The notes under the pieces are model-generated. The model made no database searches. It saw only the letters and a program-made list of their open reading frames with translations, and had not been told where the DNA came from. A DNA stretch of 64,000 bases from Daejeonella rubra. Lineage in GTDB: Bacteria > Bacteroidota > Bacteroidia > Sphingobacteriales > Sphingobacteriaceae. The DNA lies in NCBI RefSeq assembly GCF_900103545.1, contig NZ_FNHH01000005.1, forward strand, positions 62,001-126,000, written 5' to 3'. Position numbers and translations under genes: made by a program. Shown in pieces: positions 43,770-52,502 of the stretch (positions within the stretch are counted from its first letter, which is position 1; each line of letters starts with the position of its first letter).

Positions 43770-44891
43770 ATGAGCAGTTGCATAAGCGCGATTGGTACCG
43801 CCAACCCAAAATACCGGATCCCACAGAATGATATCTTTAGATTCATGGTAAAAGCATTTGGTTTGAATGCTACCAATGCTTCCAGGTTGAAGCAGATTTA
43901 TGATCATTCGGGAATTGAGCACCGGTATTCAGTGATCCCCGATTTTGGCGAAACAGAAAGCCATAAGAACACCTTCTTTAGCAATACCGAAGGTTTTGAA
44001 CCTTTCCCGGGAACACGCGACCGATTGCGGTTATATCAGGATACAGCATCAGAATTGGCATCGGAAGCTGTTAAAGATTGTTTTACTGATCATGGCGAAG
44101 ACCTGACTTCAAAGATCACACACCTAATTACTGTAAGCTGCACGGGTATGCATGCACCAGGCATAGACATTGAGCTGGTCGAAAAATTAGGGTTAAACCG
44201 CAACATTGAGCGAACCTGTATTAATTTCATGGGTTGTTACGGCTCATTAAATGCTCTTAAAGTTGCCGATTATATCTGCCGTGCTGATCAATCTGCAAAA
44301 GTTCTGATCGTTTCTGTCGAGCTATGCACACTGCACTTTCAAAAAGAAAATACTCTCGATAACTGGGTGGCAAATTCATTGTTTTCGGACGGAGCAGCTG
44401 CGGTTATTGTAGAAAATAGTTCAGAAAGAACCAATCAAAAAAACTGCCTTACTCTCGATACATTTTATTCCGAATTTCTAAATGAAGCTAAAAATGAAAT
44501 GGGCTGGTATGTCGGTGATGCCGGTTTTGAAATGAAATTAACATCGAAGGTATCCAAGCTGATTTTAAAACATATTCAATCCATTTCCAATCAGCTGCTC
44601 AAAAAAGCGGGACTCGAATTCAAAGATATCAGCAGGTTTGCCGTTCATCCGGGAGGAAGAAAAATTCTGGAATCCGCAGAAAACGCTTTAGGTTTTTCAA
44701 CTTTGGCCAATCGCTTTGGATATGATGTATTGAGGGATTACGGCAATATGTCATCTGCAACAATATTATTTGTCTTGAAAAAAATAATGATGGATCCTGA
44801 GGGAATTGATGGTGAAAATATTCTGGGTTTTGCCTTCGGACCGGGATTAACTGTTGAATCTATGATCCTGAAAAGAAATGGAAATGCCTGA
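43770..44891 (+). CDS. Type III polyketide synthase (chalcone/stilbene synthase-like)
   Basis: 373 residues. Catalytic triad is complete: C156 (INFMGCYGS), H293 (RFAVHPGGR) and N326 (DYGNMSSAT). The C-terminal loop is LGFAFGPGLTVE. Such enzymes extend an acyl-CoA or acyl-ACP starter with malonyl-CoA and cyclise it to resorcinols or pyrones. The following methyltransferase and FAD monooxygenase overlap it, as in the srs-type alkylresorcinol operon. The product is therefore likely a methylated phenolic lipid or alkylquinone, but the starter cannot be told from sequence. Confidence 0.93.
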   Translation: MSSCISAIGTANPKYRIPQNDIFRFMVKAFGLNATNASRLKQIYDHSGIEHRYSVIPDFGETESHKNTFFSNTEGFEPFPGTRDRLRLYQDTASELASEAVKDCFTDHGEDLTSKITHLITVSCTGMHAPGIDIELVEKLGLNRNIERTCINFMGCYGSLNALKVADYICRADQSAKVLIVSVELCTLHFQKENTLDNWVANSLFSDGAAAVIVENSSERTNQKNCLTLDTFYSEFLNEAKNEMGWYVGDAGFEMKLTSKVSKLILKHIQSISNQLLKKAGLEFKDISRFAVHPGGRKILESAENALGFSTLANRFGYDVLRDYGNMSSATILFVLKKIMMDPEGIDGENILGFAFGPGLTVESMILKRNGNA

Positions 44892-45624
44892 CTTTAAACA
44901 CCGAAGCTCAGAAGAGGAAATGATGGACGATTTTTCTCTTGGCCATGAGATCATCGACCCGATCATGGATGAGCTTGAAGTAGTGAACAAACTACTTGGA
45001 GGCTACGATGTATTTTTTAATGCCTTCAAAAAGATTGGAATAAAGGATGGTATGCGCATCAGCGACTGGGGTTGCGGCGGCGGTGATTCTTTGAGAGTTA
45101 TTGCCAAATGGGCTCGCAAGCGCAATCTGAAGATCAGTCTGGTAGGAGTTGATGCCACAGAATCAGCAATAGAATATGCAAGGGAAAGATCAAAAGATTT
45201 CCCGGAGATCTCATACATTTTAGCCGATGTAATGAGTGACCAACTACTTCCTGATCAATTTGATATCGTTATTTCCAGTCTTTTTACCCATCATTTTACC
45301 GATCCAAACTGGATCAGACTAATTCAAAAAATGGCCGGTTGTGCCAGCACCTATGTTGTTATCAATGACCTCCATAGACATTGGTTTGCTTACCATTCCA
45401 TAGGAATTATCACTTATGTATTTTCAAGGTCTGAGATGGTTAAGCATGATTCAAAACTTTCGGTACTTCGAAGTTTTAAACGGTCTGAAATTGATCAAAT
45501 GCTCAAAGCAGGAGGATTTAAAAATTATTCGATCAAATGGATGTGGGCTTTCAGATGGCAGGTATGCATTGAAAGCGGGAAAAAGTTAGGGACGGGAAAT
45601 AAAAATCCATATAAGCAAAGATGA
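44878..45624 (+). CDS. SAM-dependent methyltransferase (polyketide tailoring)
   Basis: 248 residues. Class I methyltransferase: SAM-binding loop WGCGGGDSLRVIA, acidic VGVDATESAIEYAR, and VISSLFTHHF. It begins inside the end of the polyketide synthase gene (14-base overlap) and is followed by the FAD monooxygenase gene with an ATGA overlap. The position implies that it methylates the polyketide product on oxygen or carbon. Family is UbiE-like; no other identity is evident. Confidence 0.87.
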   Translation: MEMPDFKHRSSEEEMMDDFSLGHEIIDPIMDELEVVNKLLGGYDVFFNAFKKIGIKDGMRISDWGCGGGDSLRVIAKWARKRNLKISLVGVDATESAIEYARERSKDFPEISYILADVMSDQLLPDQFDIVISSLFTHHFTDPNWIRLIQKMAGCASTYVVINDLHRHWFAYHSIGIITYVFSRSEMVKHDSKLSVLRSFKRSEIDQMLKAGGFKNYSIKWMWAFRWQVCIESGKKLGTGNKNPYKQR

Positions 45625-46739
45625 GCGATGTGCTGATCATCGGAGGCGGACTCGCAGGTTTGACCAGCGCAATTCTTTTACAGAAAAACGGTTATCAGGT
45701 ACGCTTAATAGAGAAAAAGAAATATCCATTTCACAGGGTTTGCGGTGAGTATATTTCAAATGAGGTTTTACCTTTTTTTGAGTCACTGGATATTGGGATC
45801 TCTGAACTCGGGCCTTCCCGGATAAACCGATTAGAAGTAACATCTGTTTCAGGAAAGATCTTGCAGGCCGATCTGCCCATGGGAGGCTTTGGTATAAGTC
45901 GTTTCAAACTTGATCATATGCTTTACCGGCATGCAGAAAGCCTGGGTGTAGAATTTATCTTCGAAAAGGTGGATGATATCAGGTTCAGTGAAGAGAAATT
46001 CAGGATTTCAACACCTGGCAATAAAGTTTATGAATCAGCCATTGCCATAGCAGCTTACGGTAAACGATCCAATCTGGATCAAAAATTAAATCGCAGTTTT
46101 TTTTATAGACGCAGTCCCTATCTGGGAGTAAAATACCATGTTAAAACAGACCTTCCGGGGAATCTGATTCGTCTTGATAATTTTGAGGGCGGCTATTGCG
46201 GGGTAAGTAAGATCGAAGATGATAAACACTGTTTATGCTACCTTTCTGAAACGGCTAATCTCAAAAAGTATTCAGGCATTCCTGAAATGGAGGAGCAGGT
46301 GCTTTATAAAAATCCACATTTGCGAAACCTGTTTAAAAATTCAGAATTTCTTTTTGAAAAGCCTGAGGTGATCAATGAAATATCTTTTGAGCGAAAAACT
46401 CTAACAGAAAACCATTTGCTTTTTTGCGGCGACTCAGCCGGAATGATCACTCCGCTTTGCGGTAATGGTATGGCAATCGCCATTCATTCAGGCAAAATAC
46501 TTGCTGAAAGTATCATGCGTTTTGCAAAAAAAGGCTCTGACATCAACAGGATAGCATTGGAGCAGGATTATACGCTTAGATGGGAAAAACAATTTGCTCT
46601 CAGACTGAAAAGCGGAAGGATGATACAAGGATTGTTTGGTAATACAATGGTTTCAGACCTGGCAGTTTATACGCTTGACAAATTCCCAGGGCTAACGCAA
46701 ATGTTAGTCAAAAAAACACATGGTAAAGTTTTTATATAG
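45621..46739 (+). CDS. FAD-dependent monooxygenase/geranylgeranyl-reductase-like flavoprotein
   Basis: 372 residues. N-terminal dinucleotide fold IIGGGLAGLTSAILLQKNGY, the RVCGEYIS region, then LLFCGDSAGMITPLCGNGMAIAIHSG as the FAD-binding GD motif. Last gene of the tricistronic operon. In comparable operons a flavoprotein hydroxylates the aromatic ring to give a quinol/quinone. It starts within the methyltransferase stop (ATGA). Confidence 0.88.
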   Translation: MSDVLIIGGGLAGLTSAILLQKNGYQVRLIEKKKYPFHRVCGEYISNEVLPFFESLDIGISELGPSRINRLEVTSVSGKILQADLPMGGFGISRFKLDHMLYRHAESLGVEFIFEKVDDIRFSEEKFRISTPGNKVYESAIAIAAYGKRSNLDQKLNRSFFYRRSPYLGVKYHVKTDLPGNLIRLDNFEGGYCGVSKIEDDKHCLCYLSETANLKKYSGIPEMEEQVLYKNPHLRNLFKNSEFLFEKPEVINEISFERKTLTENHLLFCGDSAGMITPLCGNGMAIAIHSGKILAESIMRFAKKGSDINRIALEQDYTLRWEKQFALRLKSGRMIQGLFGNTMVSDLAVYTLDKFPGLTQMLVKKTHGKVFI

Positions 46740-46834
46740 GTTAAGAAGAATAGATTTTTTCAAAAAAATACTCCTGAAATAACATCTTTTATTCATTCAT
46801 GAAGAATTCTAAGTTATCAAGCTAAGGATTGAAG

Positions 46835-46852
46835 TCCCGATGGCAATCGGGA
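46835..46852. repeat. REP-like palindrome
   Basis: TCCCGAT-GGCA-ATCGGGA, a 7-bp-arm inverted repeat in the 234-bp gap after the flavoprotein gene. It shares the CCCGAT/ATCGGG arms of the palindrome inside mqnD. No T-run follows, so it is not an obvious terminator, although the gap otherwise shows none. Confidence 0.6.
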
Positions 46853-46973
46853 TTGGGCCTCTATCCAAATTGAGATATTCAAAACCATCATTTTTAATCA
46901 GCTGATTTTAAATCAACCTGATATAAAATCAGAGTAAATAATTGCATTAATAATATATGTAGTAATTTGCAGT

Positions 46974-47996
46974 ATGAAACTATGGGTACTCGTCTTCATC
47001 AATGCATTAGCAGTTGCATTATCATTATCGATTATCAACTTCTATTTTCAAGGAATAATAATAGATTCGGTGATCACTTTTTCTGTTTCACTGGTAACCA
47101 GTTATCTCGTTTTCTACTATCTGATCGAGCGTTTCGTTTACAGTAAGATCAAGCTGATCTACAAGCTGATCCATAACCTGAAGCTTGGAAAAGATCTCAA
47201 AGATGCTTTGGGTGAATATGTAAGTGCTGATCCGATCAATGATGTGGAGCAGGAAGTAAAAGAATGGGCAAGAGATAAAAAAACAGAGATCGATCAGTTA
47301 AAACAACAGGAAAAATTCAGAAGGGAATTCCTTTCAAATATCTCGCACGAATTAAAAACACCACTCTTTGCTATCCAGGGATATATTGAAGTTCTACAGG
47401 ATGGAGATATTGAAGATCCTGAACTATCAAAACGTTTTCTTGAAAAGGCTTCTAACAATGTCGACAGGCTTGCCTCTTTCATTAAAGATCTGGATGCAAT
47501 CTCGAAATTAGAGAGCGGTGAAATACCAGTTCAATATGAAAAATTTGATCTGGTTGAATTAATCAATGAGGTGAATGATTCGCTCGAGTTAAAGTCAAAA
47601 AAATACAATATCACCCTTCATTTTAAAGACAAGTATAGAACACCAACCTGGGTAAATGCCGATCGTGAAAAAATCAGACAGGTTCTGGTCAACCTTTTGG
47701 GCAATTCGTTTAAATACGGTAAAAATCCGGGCAATACCTATATCAAAACCTTCCAGCTGCATGATCAGATATTAGTTGAAATAACCGATGATGGAATTGG
47801 AATTGAGGAGAAATATCTCCCAAGACTATTTGAACGCTTCTATCGTACCGATAAAAGTCGCTCCAGAGACATTGGTGGATCAGGCCTGGGACTTGCTATT
47901 GTTAAACATATTATTGAAGCCCATGAACAGACCATTACCGTACGAAGTACAGAAAATATAGGATCAACCTTTGGTTTTACGCTCGCCAGAGCCTGA
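46974..47996 (+). CDS. phoR: PhoR-like sensor histidine kinase
   Basis: 340 residues. Two helices at the N-terminus (about 4-24 and 32-52) with almost no periplasmic loop, a short linker (about 60-115), HisKA with H125 (NISHELKTPLFAIQGY), and HATPase (VLVNLLGNSFKYG; DDGIGIEE; GSGLGLAIVKHII). The minimal sensor region and location 72 bp before DUF47-pit fit PhoR, which senses phosphate through the transporter complex. No response regulator is adjacent, so the symbol rests on context. Confidence 0.8.
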   Translation: MKLWVLVFINALAVALSLSIINFYFQGIIIDSVITFSVSLVTSYLVFYYLIERFVYSKIKLIYKLIHNLKLGKDLKDALGEYVSADPINDVEQEVKEWARDKKTEIDQLKQQEKFRREFLSNISHELKTPLFAIQGYIEVLQDGDIEDPELSKRFLEKASNNVDRLASFIKDLDAISKLESGEIPVQYEKFDLVELINEVNDSLELKSKKYNITLHFKDKYRTPTWVNADREKIRQVLVNLLGNSFKYGKNPGNTYIKTFQLHDQILVEITDDGIGIEEKYLPRLFERFYRTDKSRSRDIGGSGLGLAIVKHIIEAHEQTITVRSTENIGSTFGFTLARA

Positions 47997-48012
47997 TTAA
48001 TGAACCAATAAG

Positions 48013-48030
48013 TTAACATTAACTTAACAT
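48013..48030 (+). promoter_or_regulatory. Pho-box-like direct repeat
   Basis: TTAACAT occurs twice, 11 bp apart (48013-48019 and 48024-48030). It lies 8 bp upstream of a -7 element (TAGCTTTG), the spacing of a PhoB-type activator replacing the -33 box. Phosphate genes follow directly. Confidence 0.65.
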
Positions 48031-48038
48031 TGGTATTG

Positions 48039-48046
48039 TAGCTTTG
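48039..48046 (+). promoter_or_regulatory. -7 promoter element (TAGCTTTG) for DUF47-pit
   Basis: A full TAnnTTTG match 22 nt upstream of the DUF47 start, directly downstream of the TTAACAT repeat. Confidence 0.65.
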
Positions 48047-48068
48047 CATCATCTTTAAAATCATAGAT

Positions 48069-48716
48069 ATGTCACTGAACAGTATTTTTCAATATTTTAT
48101 TCCTAAGGACAAGAAATTCTTCCCTCTTTTTGAACAAGATAGTGCCAACCTGATAAAATTGGGTGAAAAGCTTGTAGAAGCAGTTAACACTGAAGATCTT
48201 GCAAGGCGTAAAGAGCTTTTTAAGGACATATCAGATCTGGAGCATACAGGAGATGAGATCACTCACCAAATACACCTGGAGCTTAGTAAAAATTTCATCA
48301 CCCCATTTGACAGGGAGGATATTCACAGATTAGCAAGTGCAATAGATGACATTGCCGATTATATCCATGGATCAGCCAGCCGCATGGACCTTTACAATTT
48401 AACTATCATTACTCCTCCCATCAAGGAACTTTCCAACCTTATCTTACAAGCTTGTCAGGACCTTCATAAAGCAATACATGAGCTTCGCAATCTGAAAAAT
48501 ATTCGTCTGATTGCAGATTCATGTGTTCGTATCAACAGCATTGAGAATCAGGCTGATTATGTTTTTGATAAAGCAGTTGGTGATCTTTTTGATAATGAGA
48601 AAGATGCCGTCAATCTGATCAAATATAAAGAAGTGCTTTCCGCATTGGAAACTGCTACTGATATGTGTGAAGATGCAGCCAATGTGCTTGAATCCATTCT
48701 TGTAAAGAACGCTTAA
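48069..48716 (+). CDS. DUF47 family phosphate-transport accessory protein (PhoU-like)
   Basis: 215 residues, all helical, no export signal. It opens with IFQYFIPKDKKFFPLFEQDSANL and includes LEHTGDEITHQIHLELSKNFITPFDREDIHRLASAIDDIADYIHGSA, hallmarks of DUF47/Pit-accessory proteins (PhoU-like bundle binding metals). The pit gene starts 30 bp downstream. It probably regulates the transporter. Confidence 0.92.
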   Translation: MSLNSIFQYFIPKDKKFFPLFEQDSANLIKLGEKLVEAVNTEDLARRKELFKDISDLEHTGDEITHQIHLELSKNFITPFDREDIHRLASAIDDIADYIHGSASRMDLYNLTIITPPIKELSNLILQACQDLHKAIHELRNLKNIRLIADSCVRINSIENQADYVFDKAVGDLFDNEKDAVNLIKYKEVLSALETATDMCEDAANVLESILVKNA

Positions 48717-48745
48717 GAACCTCAAAACGATAGCACATCTGCCTT

Positions 48746-49801
48746 ATGGGATTTACACTTTTAATTGTAATCATTGTTTTAGCATTAGTTTTTGATTATA
48801 TCAATGGATTTCATGATGCAGCCAATTCCATCGCTACGGTTGTTTCTACCAAAGTATTAACTCCTTTTCAGGCAGTAATTTGGGCAGCTTTTTTTAATTT
48901 TCTTGCCTACTGGATATTCAGTTTAAATGTTGCAGATACTGTTGCCAAAACTGCTGACACCATGAATATCAATCTCGTGGTTATACTAGCTGGAGTGATA
49001 GCAGCTATTTGCTGGAACTTGTTTACCTGGTGGTTTGGAATCCCATCCAGTTCATCACATACCCTTATCGGAGGCTTTGCAGGAGCTGCAGTTGCACACG
49101 GAGGATTGGATGTGATCAATTTAGGCGTTATCGGTAAGGTTGCTGCATTTATTGTTCTGGCACCAATTATCGGTATGATCATGGCATACTTTATTACTGT
49201 TATCATCGTGAACATCTGTCGTTATGCAAATCCATCACGTGCAGAATGGTGGTTTAAAAAGCTGCAGTTAGTATCGTCCGCATTATTTAGTCTTGGACAC
49301 GGTGGAAATGATGCTCAGAAAGTAATGGGAATCATCGCTGCTGCGATCATTGTATATCTTAAAGATGATCATCTTGCTATGAGTTCAATGGCTCATTGGC
49401 TTCAGGTTGGTTATACTGTTGTTGAAGGAAAAGTAAAGATCAACCATATTCCGGAATGGATCCCTATTGCATGTTATACAGCAATTGCAGCAGGAACTAT
49501 GAGCGGCGGATGGAAGATCGTAAAGACAATGGGTACCAAGATCACTAAAGTAACTCCATTAGAGGGGGTAGCCGCAGAAACAGCCGGTGCCATCACATTA
49601 TTCATGACAGAACACTTTAAAATACCGGTTTCAACTACTCATACCATCACAGGTGCGATAATTGGTGTAGGATTAAGTAAACGTGTATCAGCGGTTAGAT
49701 GGGGCATTACCATCAGCCTGATGTGGGCATGGGTTTTAACGATCCCCGTTTCAGCCGCATTGGCAGCAAGCTTATATTTTATCCTGAGCCTGTTCCTTTA
49801 A
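48746..49801 (+). CDS. pit: Low-affinity inorganic phosphate transporter, Pit family
   Basis: 351 residues with about ten helices. Pit/PHO4 signatures at both ends: FDYINGFHDAANSIATVVST near the N-terminus and GHGGNDAQKVMGI centrally, plus the second repeat HFKIPVSTTHTITGAIIGVGLSKR. It transports phosphate (with a metal cation or a proton or sodium ion). Last gene of the phosphate locus, converging with the lipoprotein gene. Confidence 0.94.
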   Translation: MGFTLLIVIIVLALVFDYINGFHDAANSIATVVSTKVLTPFQAVIWAAFFNFLAYWIFSLNVADTVAKTADTMNINLVVILAGVIAAICWNLFTWWFGIPSSSSHTLIGGFAGAAVAHGGLDVINLGVIGKVAAFIVLAPIIGMIMAYFITVIIVNICRYANPSRAEWWFKKLQLVSSALFSLGHGGNDAQKVMGIIAAAIIVYLKDDHLAMSSMAHWLQVGYTVVEGKVKINHIPEWIPIACYTAIAAGTMSGGWKIVKTMGTKITKVTPLEGVAAETAGAITLFMTEHFKIPVSTTHTITGAIIGVGLSKRVSAVRWGITISLMWAWVLTIPVSAALAASLYFILSLFL

Positions 49802-49853
49802 GCAAACCCATTTTCTTCAACCACTGAATATTAAGAGTTTTCCGGTGAGATAC

Positions 49854-50588
49854 TTATTTTTCAGGTTCGGTCAGAACCATGTCTAATAATTCGATCCTGG
49901 ATAATTCCCTAAGCCTTCCGGCATCATACAAACTGTCGTATTTTAATACAGTTGTGATAGAGTCATCCACTGGCATTTGATAGTTTATATAGTCCTGAAA
50001 GATCACACCGCCAGCATTCTGGGTTCTTAGCACTTCTCTGAACCTGTTACCCCCGGAGCTATAAGCAAAATGATCCATGCTATAATCTTCTGCATCGAAC
50101 CAGTAATAAAATATATCATTATGGTCTGCTCCTCCCTTACTCTGATCGAATGAGATCTCTAGTTTGTGATAGGTCTTTCCCTTGATTCTGATTTCCCCAA
50201 GATATTTCTTAACAACCGAAGGGTCATTCAGCTTAAGCGGAAGGTAAAGAAAATAGATCACCGCATTTAATGATTGTGAATACTTGGCCCGGTCAATACT
50301 ATCCAGACTAAGCTCATTGCCATTCAATATCCGTTTAAATCCTTCATTAGAAAGGATATCGTGAACATTACCTGTTGAATCTGAAAAAGTGCGCTCATAC
50401 TTAAAATGACCGTCCTTTTGCATTGCCTTGAACCTGGCGTTTCTGAAACCAAATTCCAATGTGGCATTCTTAAGCTTATCCATATGATAATAAGCAATGC
50501 TCTTGTCAATTATCTTATCAGGATCGCGAGTATCAGAACAGGCAGAAAAAAGATAAAGCAGAGTGATCAGGCTTAGGTAGTGTTTCAT
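49854..50588 (-). CDS. DUF6503-like lipoprotein
   Basis: 244 residues. SPII signal with lipobox LFSAC. The mature part (DKIIDKSIAYYHMDKLKNATLEFGFRNARF; GKTYHKLEISFDQSKGG; FYYWFDAEDYSMDHFAY) resembles a Bacteroidota lipoprotein family (DUF6503), assignment tentative. It overlaps the stop of the aminopeptidase gene by 4 bases (coupled translation) and so probably works with it in the cell envelope. Confidence 0.75.
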   Translation of the reverse strand: MKHYLSLITLLYLFSACSDTRDPDKIIDKSIAYYHMDKLKNATLEFGFRNARFKAMQKDGHFKYERTFSDSTGNVHDILSNEGFKRILNGNELSLDSIDRAKYSQSLNAVIYFLYLPLKLNDPSVVKKYLGEIRIKGKTYHKLEISFDQSKGGADHNDIFYYWFDAEDYSMDHFAYSSGGNRFREVLRTQNAGGVIFQDYINYQMPVDDSITTVLKYDSLYDAGRLRELSRIELLDMVLTEPEK

Positions 50589-52441
50589 TTCAATAATTCG
50601 TCTATAGAGTTATATGCAACAGAATGATAATTAGGGCGGGCATTAATATAGATCTTTTTTGCCCATTCCTTTCCTTCAGGAGTTTTAACTAATTCCTTAT
50701 AAAGCGGCATTAAAAACTTTCGTCGGCCGACTGTGGTCAGGAAAGCTTCTATATTTTTATTAGCCGGCTGGTATCTTTTTCTGATAGCAAGAGCATACCA
50801 GGCAGCCTGAATTTCTGCATTTCCTGAGGGTGTAAATTTAAAGACCTGATCGAGTACTTTCAATTGATCAATACTGGTATTTTCAGGCAAATGACTGATC
50901 AGGTACAAAGATTCGTTTGATGAAAGCTTTACAGAGTTAAAAACATCCGCATTCGATGAACTTTTCCATTTTGTTATCAGGCTATCAAGCACCTTAAATT
51001 TAACTGAACCAACAGCAGGAGAATTACCCGGAAGACCTGGCTGATAAACCCAGAGATCAGGATTTATTTTATCTTTCAGACCTTTATCCCCCTTCAGCAG
51101 TTTACCTTCAAGGTCAGCAAGAAACTCTTCACTGGTGACCGATTTAAATGCATGAGAACTAAAATATTCATTCAGGAAAATATCGAACTTTTCGCGACCA
51201 ACCGCATCTTCAATAGTCCTTAAAAAGGAATAACCCTTTTCATAAGCAATTTCACTTACACCCTCATCCGGATCGCGGCCTTCATAATTGCCCTTCAATT
51301 TTGTATCCGGATTTGTTTCTCCCATCTCTTTAACGAGATCCTTTAAAACACCATAGCCCAGGAGTTCCTGCATTCCGGCTTCATCCTTTCCAAAAACATC
51401 TTCTACGATACGGCGTTCAAAATAAGTTGTAAATCCTTCATTCAGCCAAAAATCATCCCAGGTTGAATTCGTTACCAGATTTCCGCTCCAGCTATGTGCA
51501 AGTTCATGTGCAATAACGCTAACTAATGACTGGTCGCCTGCAATCAGAGTCGGAGTTACAAATGTTAGCATGGGATTTTCCATCCCTCCAAAAGGAAAGC
51601 TGGGAGGCAGCACGATCACATCATAACGGCCCCATTTATAAGGGCCATAAATTTTCTCAGCTGAATTAACCATTTTCCCCATATCAGCAAATTCATAAAC
51701 TGCTTTGCTTATGGTAGCAGGCTCTGCATAAACACCGGTACGGCCATCAATAGATTTAAATTCAAGGTCGCCAATAGCCAGTGCCATCAAATAAGAAGGA
51801 ATAGGATTAGGCTGCTTAAAGCTGTATATACCTTCAGTATTTTTTGCCTGTGGATTCTCCGCACTCATTACAGCGAGCAGATCTTTCGGAACTGTAACCT
51901 TTGCATTATAAGTGAACCGAATACCGGGACTATCCTGGCAGGGTATCCAGGTTCGGGCAAGGATGGCCTGGCTTTGAGTAAATAGAAAAGGATATTTTTT
52001 ACCTGCTGTTTGCTGCGGATTGAGCCATTGCACGGCCGCTGCATCTTTAGAGGCAGAGTAGTAAATAGTAACTTTTGTTGTGGACGGATCAATTTTAACA
52101 CGTAATGGCTGGCCAAGGTACTTTATCTCATCTCCCAGAGAAAAAGTTGTTTCCTTCTCATCGGCATCCAATGTTACCTTTTGGATCTGAAGTTGTCGGC
52201 TATCAAATACTATTTCAGTCCCGCCGGAAGTATTTTCTATGGTCCATATAGCTTTACCCGAAATAATTTGCGTTGAAAAATCTACATTAAGATCCAGATC
52301 AAGGTGCTTTACAATAGCCTTTTCTGGTTCTGCAAATGAATGAACATCTCTCACTATGGCTGAAACAGCACCTTCATCTGTAGATTTTTGCTGACAGGAC
52401 AGGACAAATAATACCGGAATTAGTAGGAGTAACTTCCTCAT
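50585..52441 (-). CDS. M1 family zinc aminopeptidase (LTA4 hydrolase-like), lipoprotein
   Basis: 618 residues. The SPII signal ends LSCQ. Exopeptidase motif FGGMENPM, zinc site H312-E313-x2-H316 with E335 eighteen residues later (HELAHSWSG ... NEGFTTYFE), and a C-terminal helical domain. The overall layout resembles leukotriene A4 hydrolase/cold-active aminopeptidases. Acts on N-termini of peptides in the periplasm or on the outer surface. Confidence 0.94.
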   Translation of the reverse strand: MRKLLLLIPVLFVLSCQQKSTDEGAVSAIVRDVHSFAEPEKAIVKHLDLDLNVDFSTQIISGKAIWTIENTSGGTEIVFDSRQLQIQKVTLDADEKETTFSLGDEIKYLGQPLRVKIDPSTTKVTIYYSASKDAAAVQWLNPQQTAGKKYPFLFTQSQAILARTWIPCQDSPGIRFTYNAKVTVPKDLLAVMSAENPQAKNTEGIYSFKQPNPIPSYLMALAIGDLEFKSIDGRTGVYAEPATISKAVYEFADMGKMVNSAEKIYGPYKWGRYDVIVLPPSFPFGGMENPMLTFVTPTLIAGDQSLVSVIAHELAHSWSGNLVTNSTWDDFWLNEGFTTYFERRIVEDVFGKDEAGMQELLGYGVLKDLVKEMGETNPDTKLKGNYEGRDPDEGVSEIAYEKGYSFLRTIEDAVGREKFDIFLNEYFSSHAFKSVTSEEFLADLEGKLLKGDKGLKDKINPDLWVYQPGLPGNSPAVGSVKFKVLDSLITKWKSSSNADVFNSVKLSSNESLYLISHLPENTSIDQLKVLDQVFKFTPSGNAEIQAAWYALAIRKRYQPANKNIEAFLTTVGRRKFLMPLYKELVKTPEGKEWAKKIYINARPNYHSVAYNSIDELLK

Positions 52442-52502
52442 ATGTAAGATTTAAATTCAAATTTACACAAATTAAGATGCTGATAAGTCCCGGAAAGCTG
52501 AA

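Noticed and set aside
46961..46973. Possible -7 element (TAATTTGC) just before phoR
   Set aside because: It is one base short of consensus and would leave almost no leader before the ATG at 46974.
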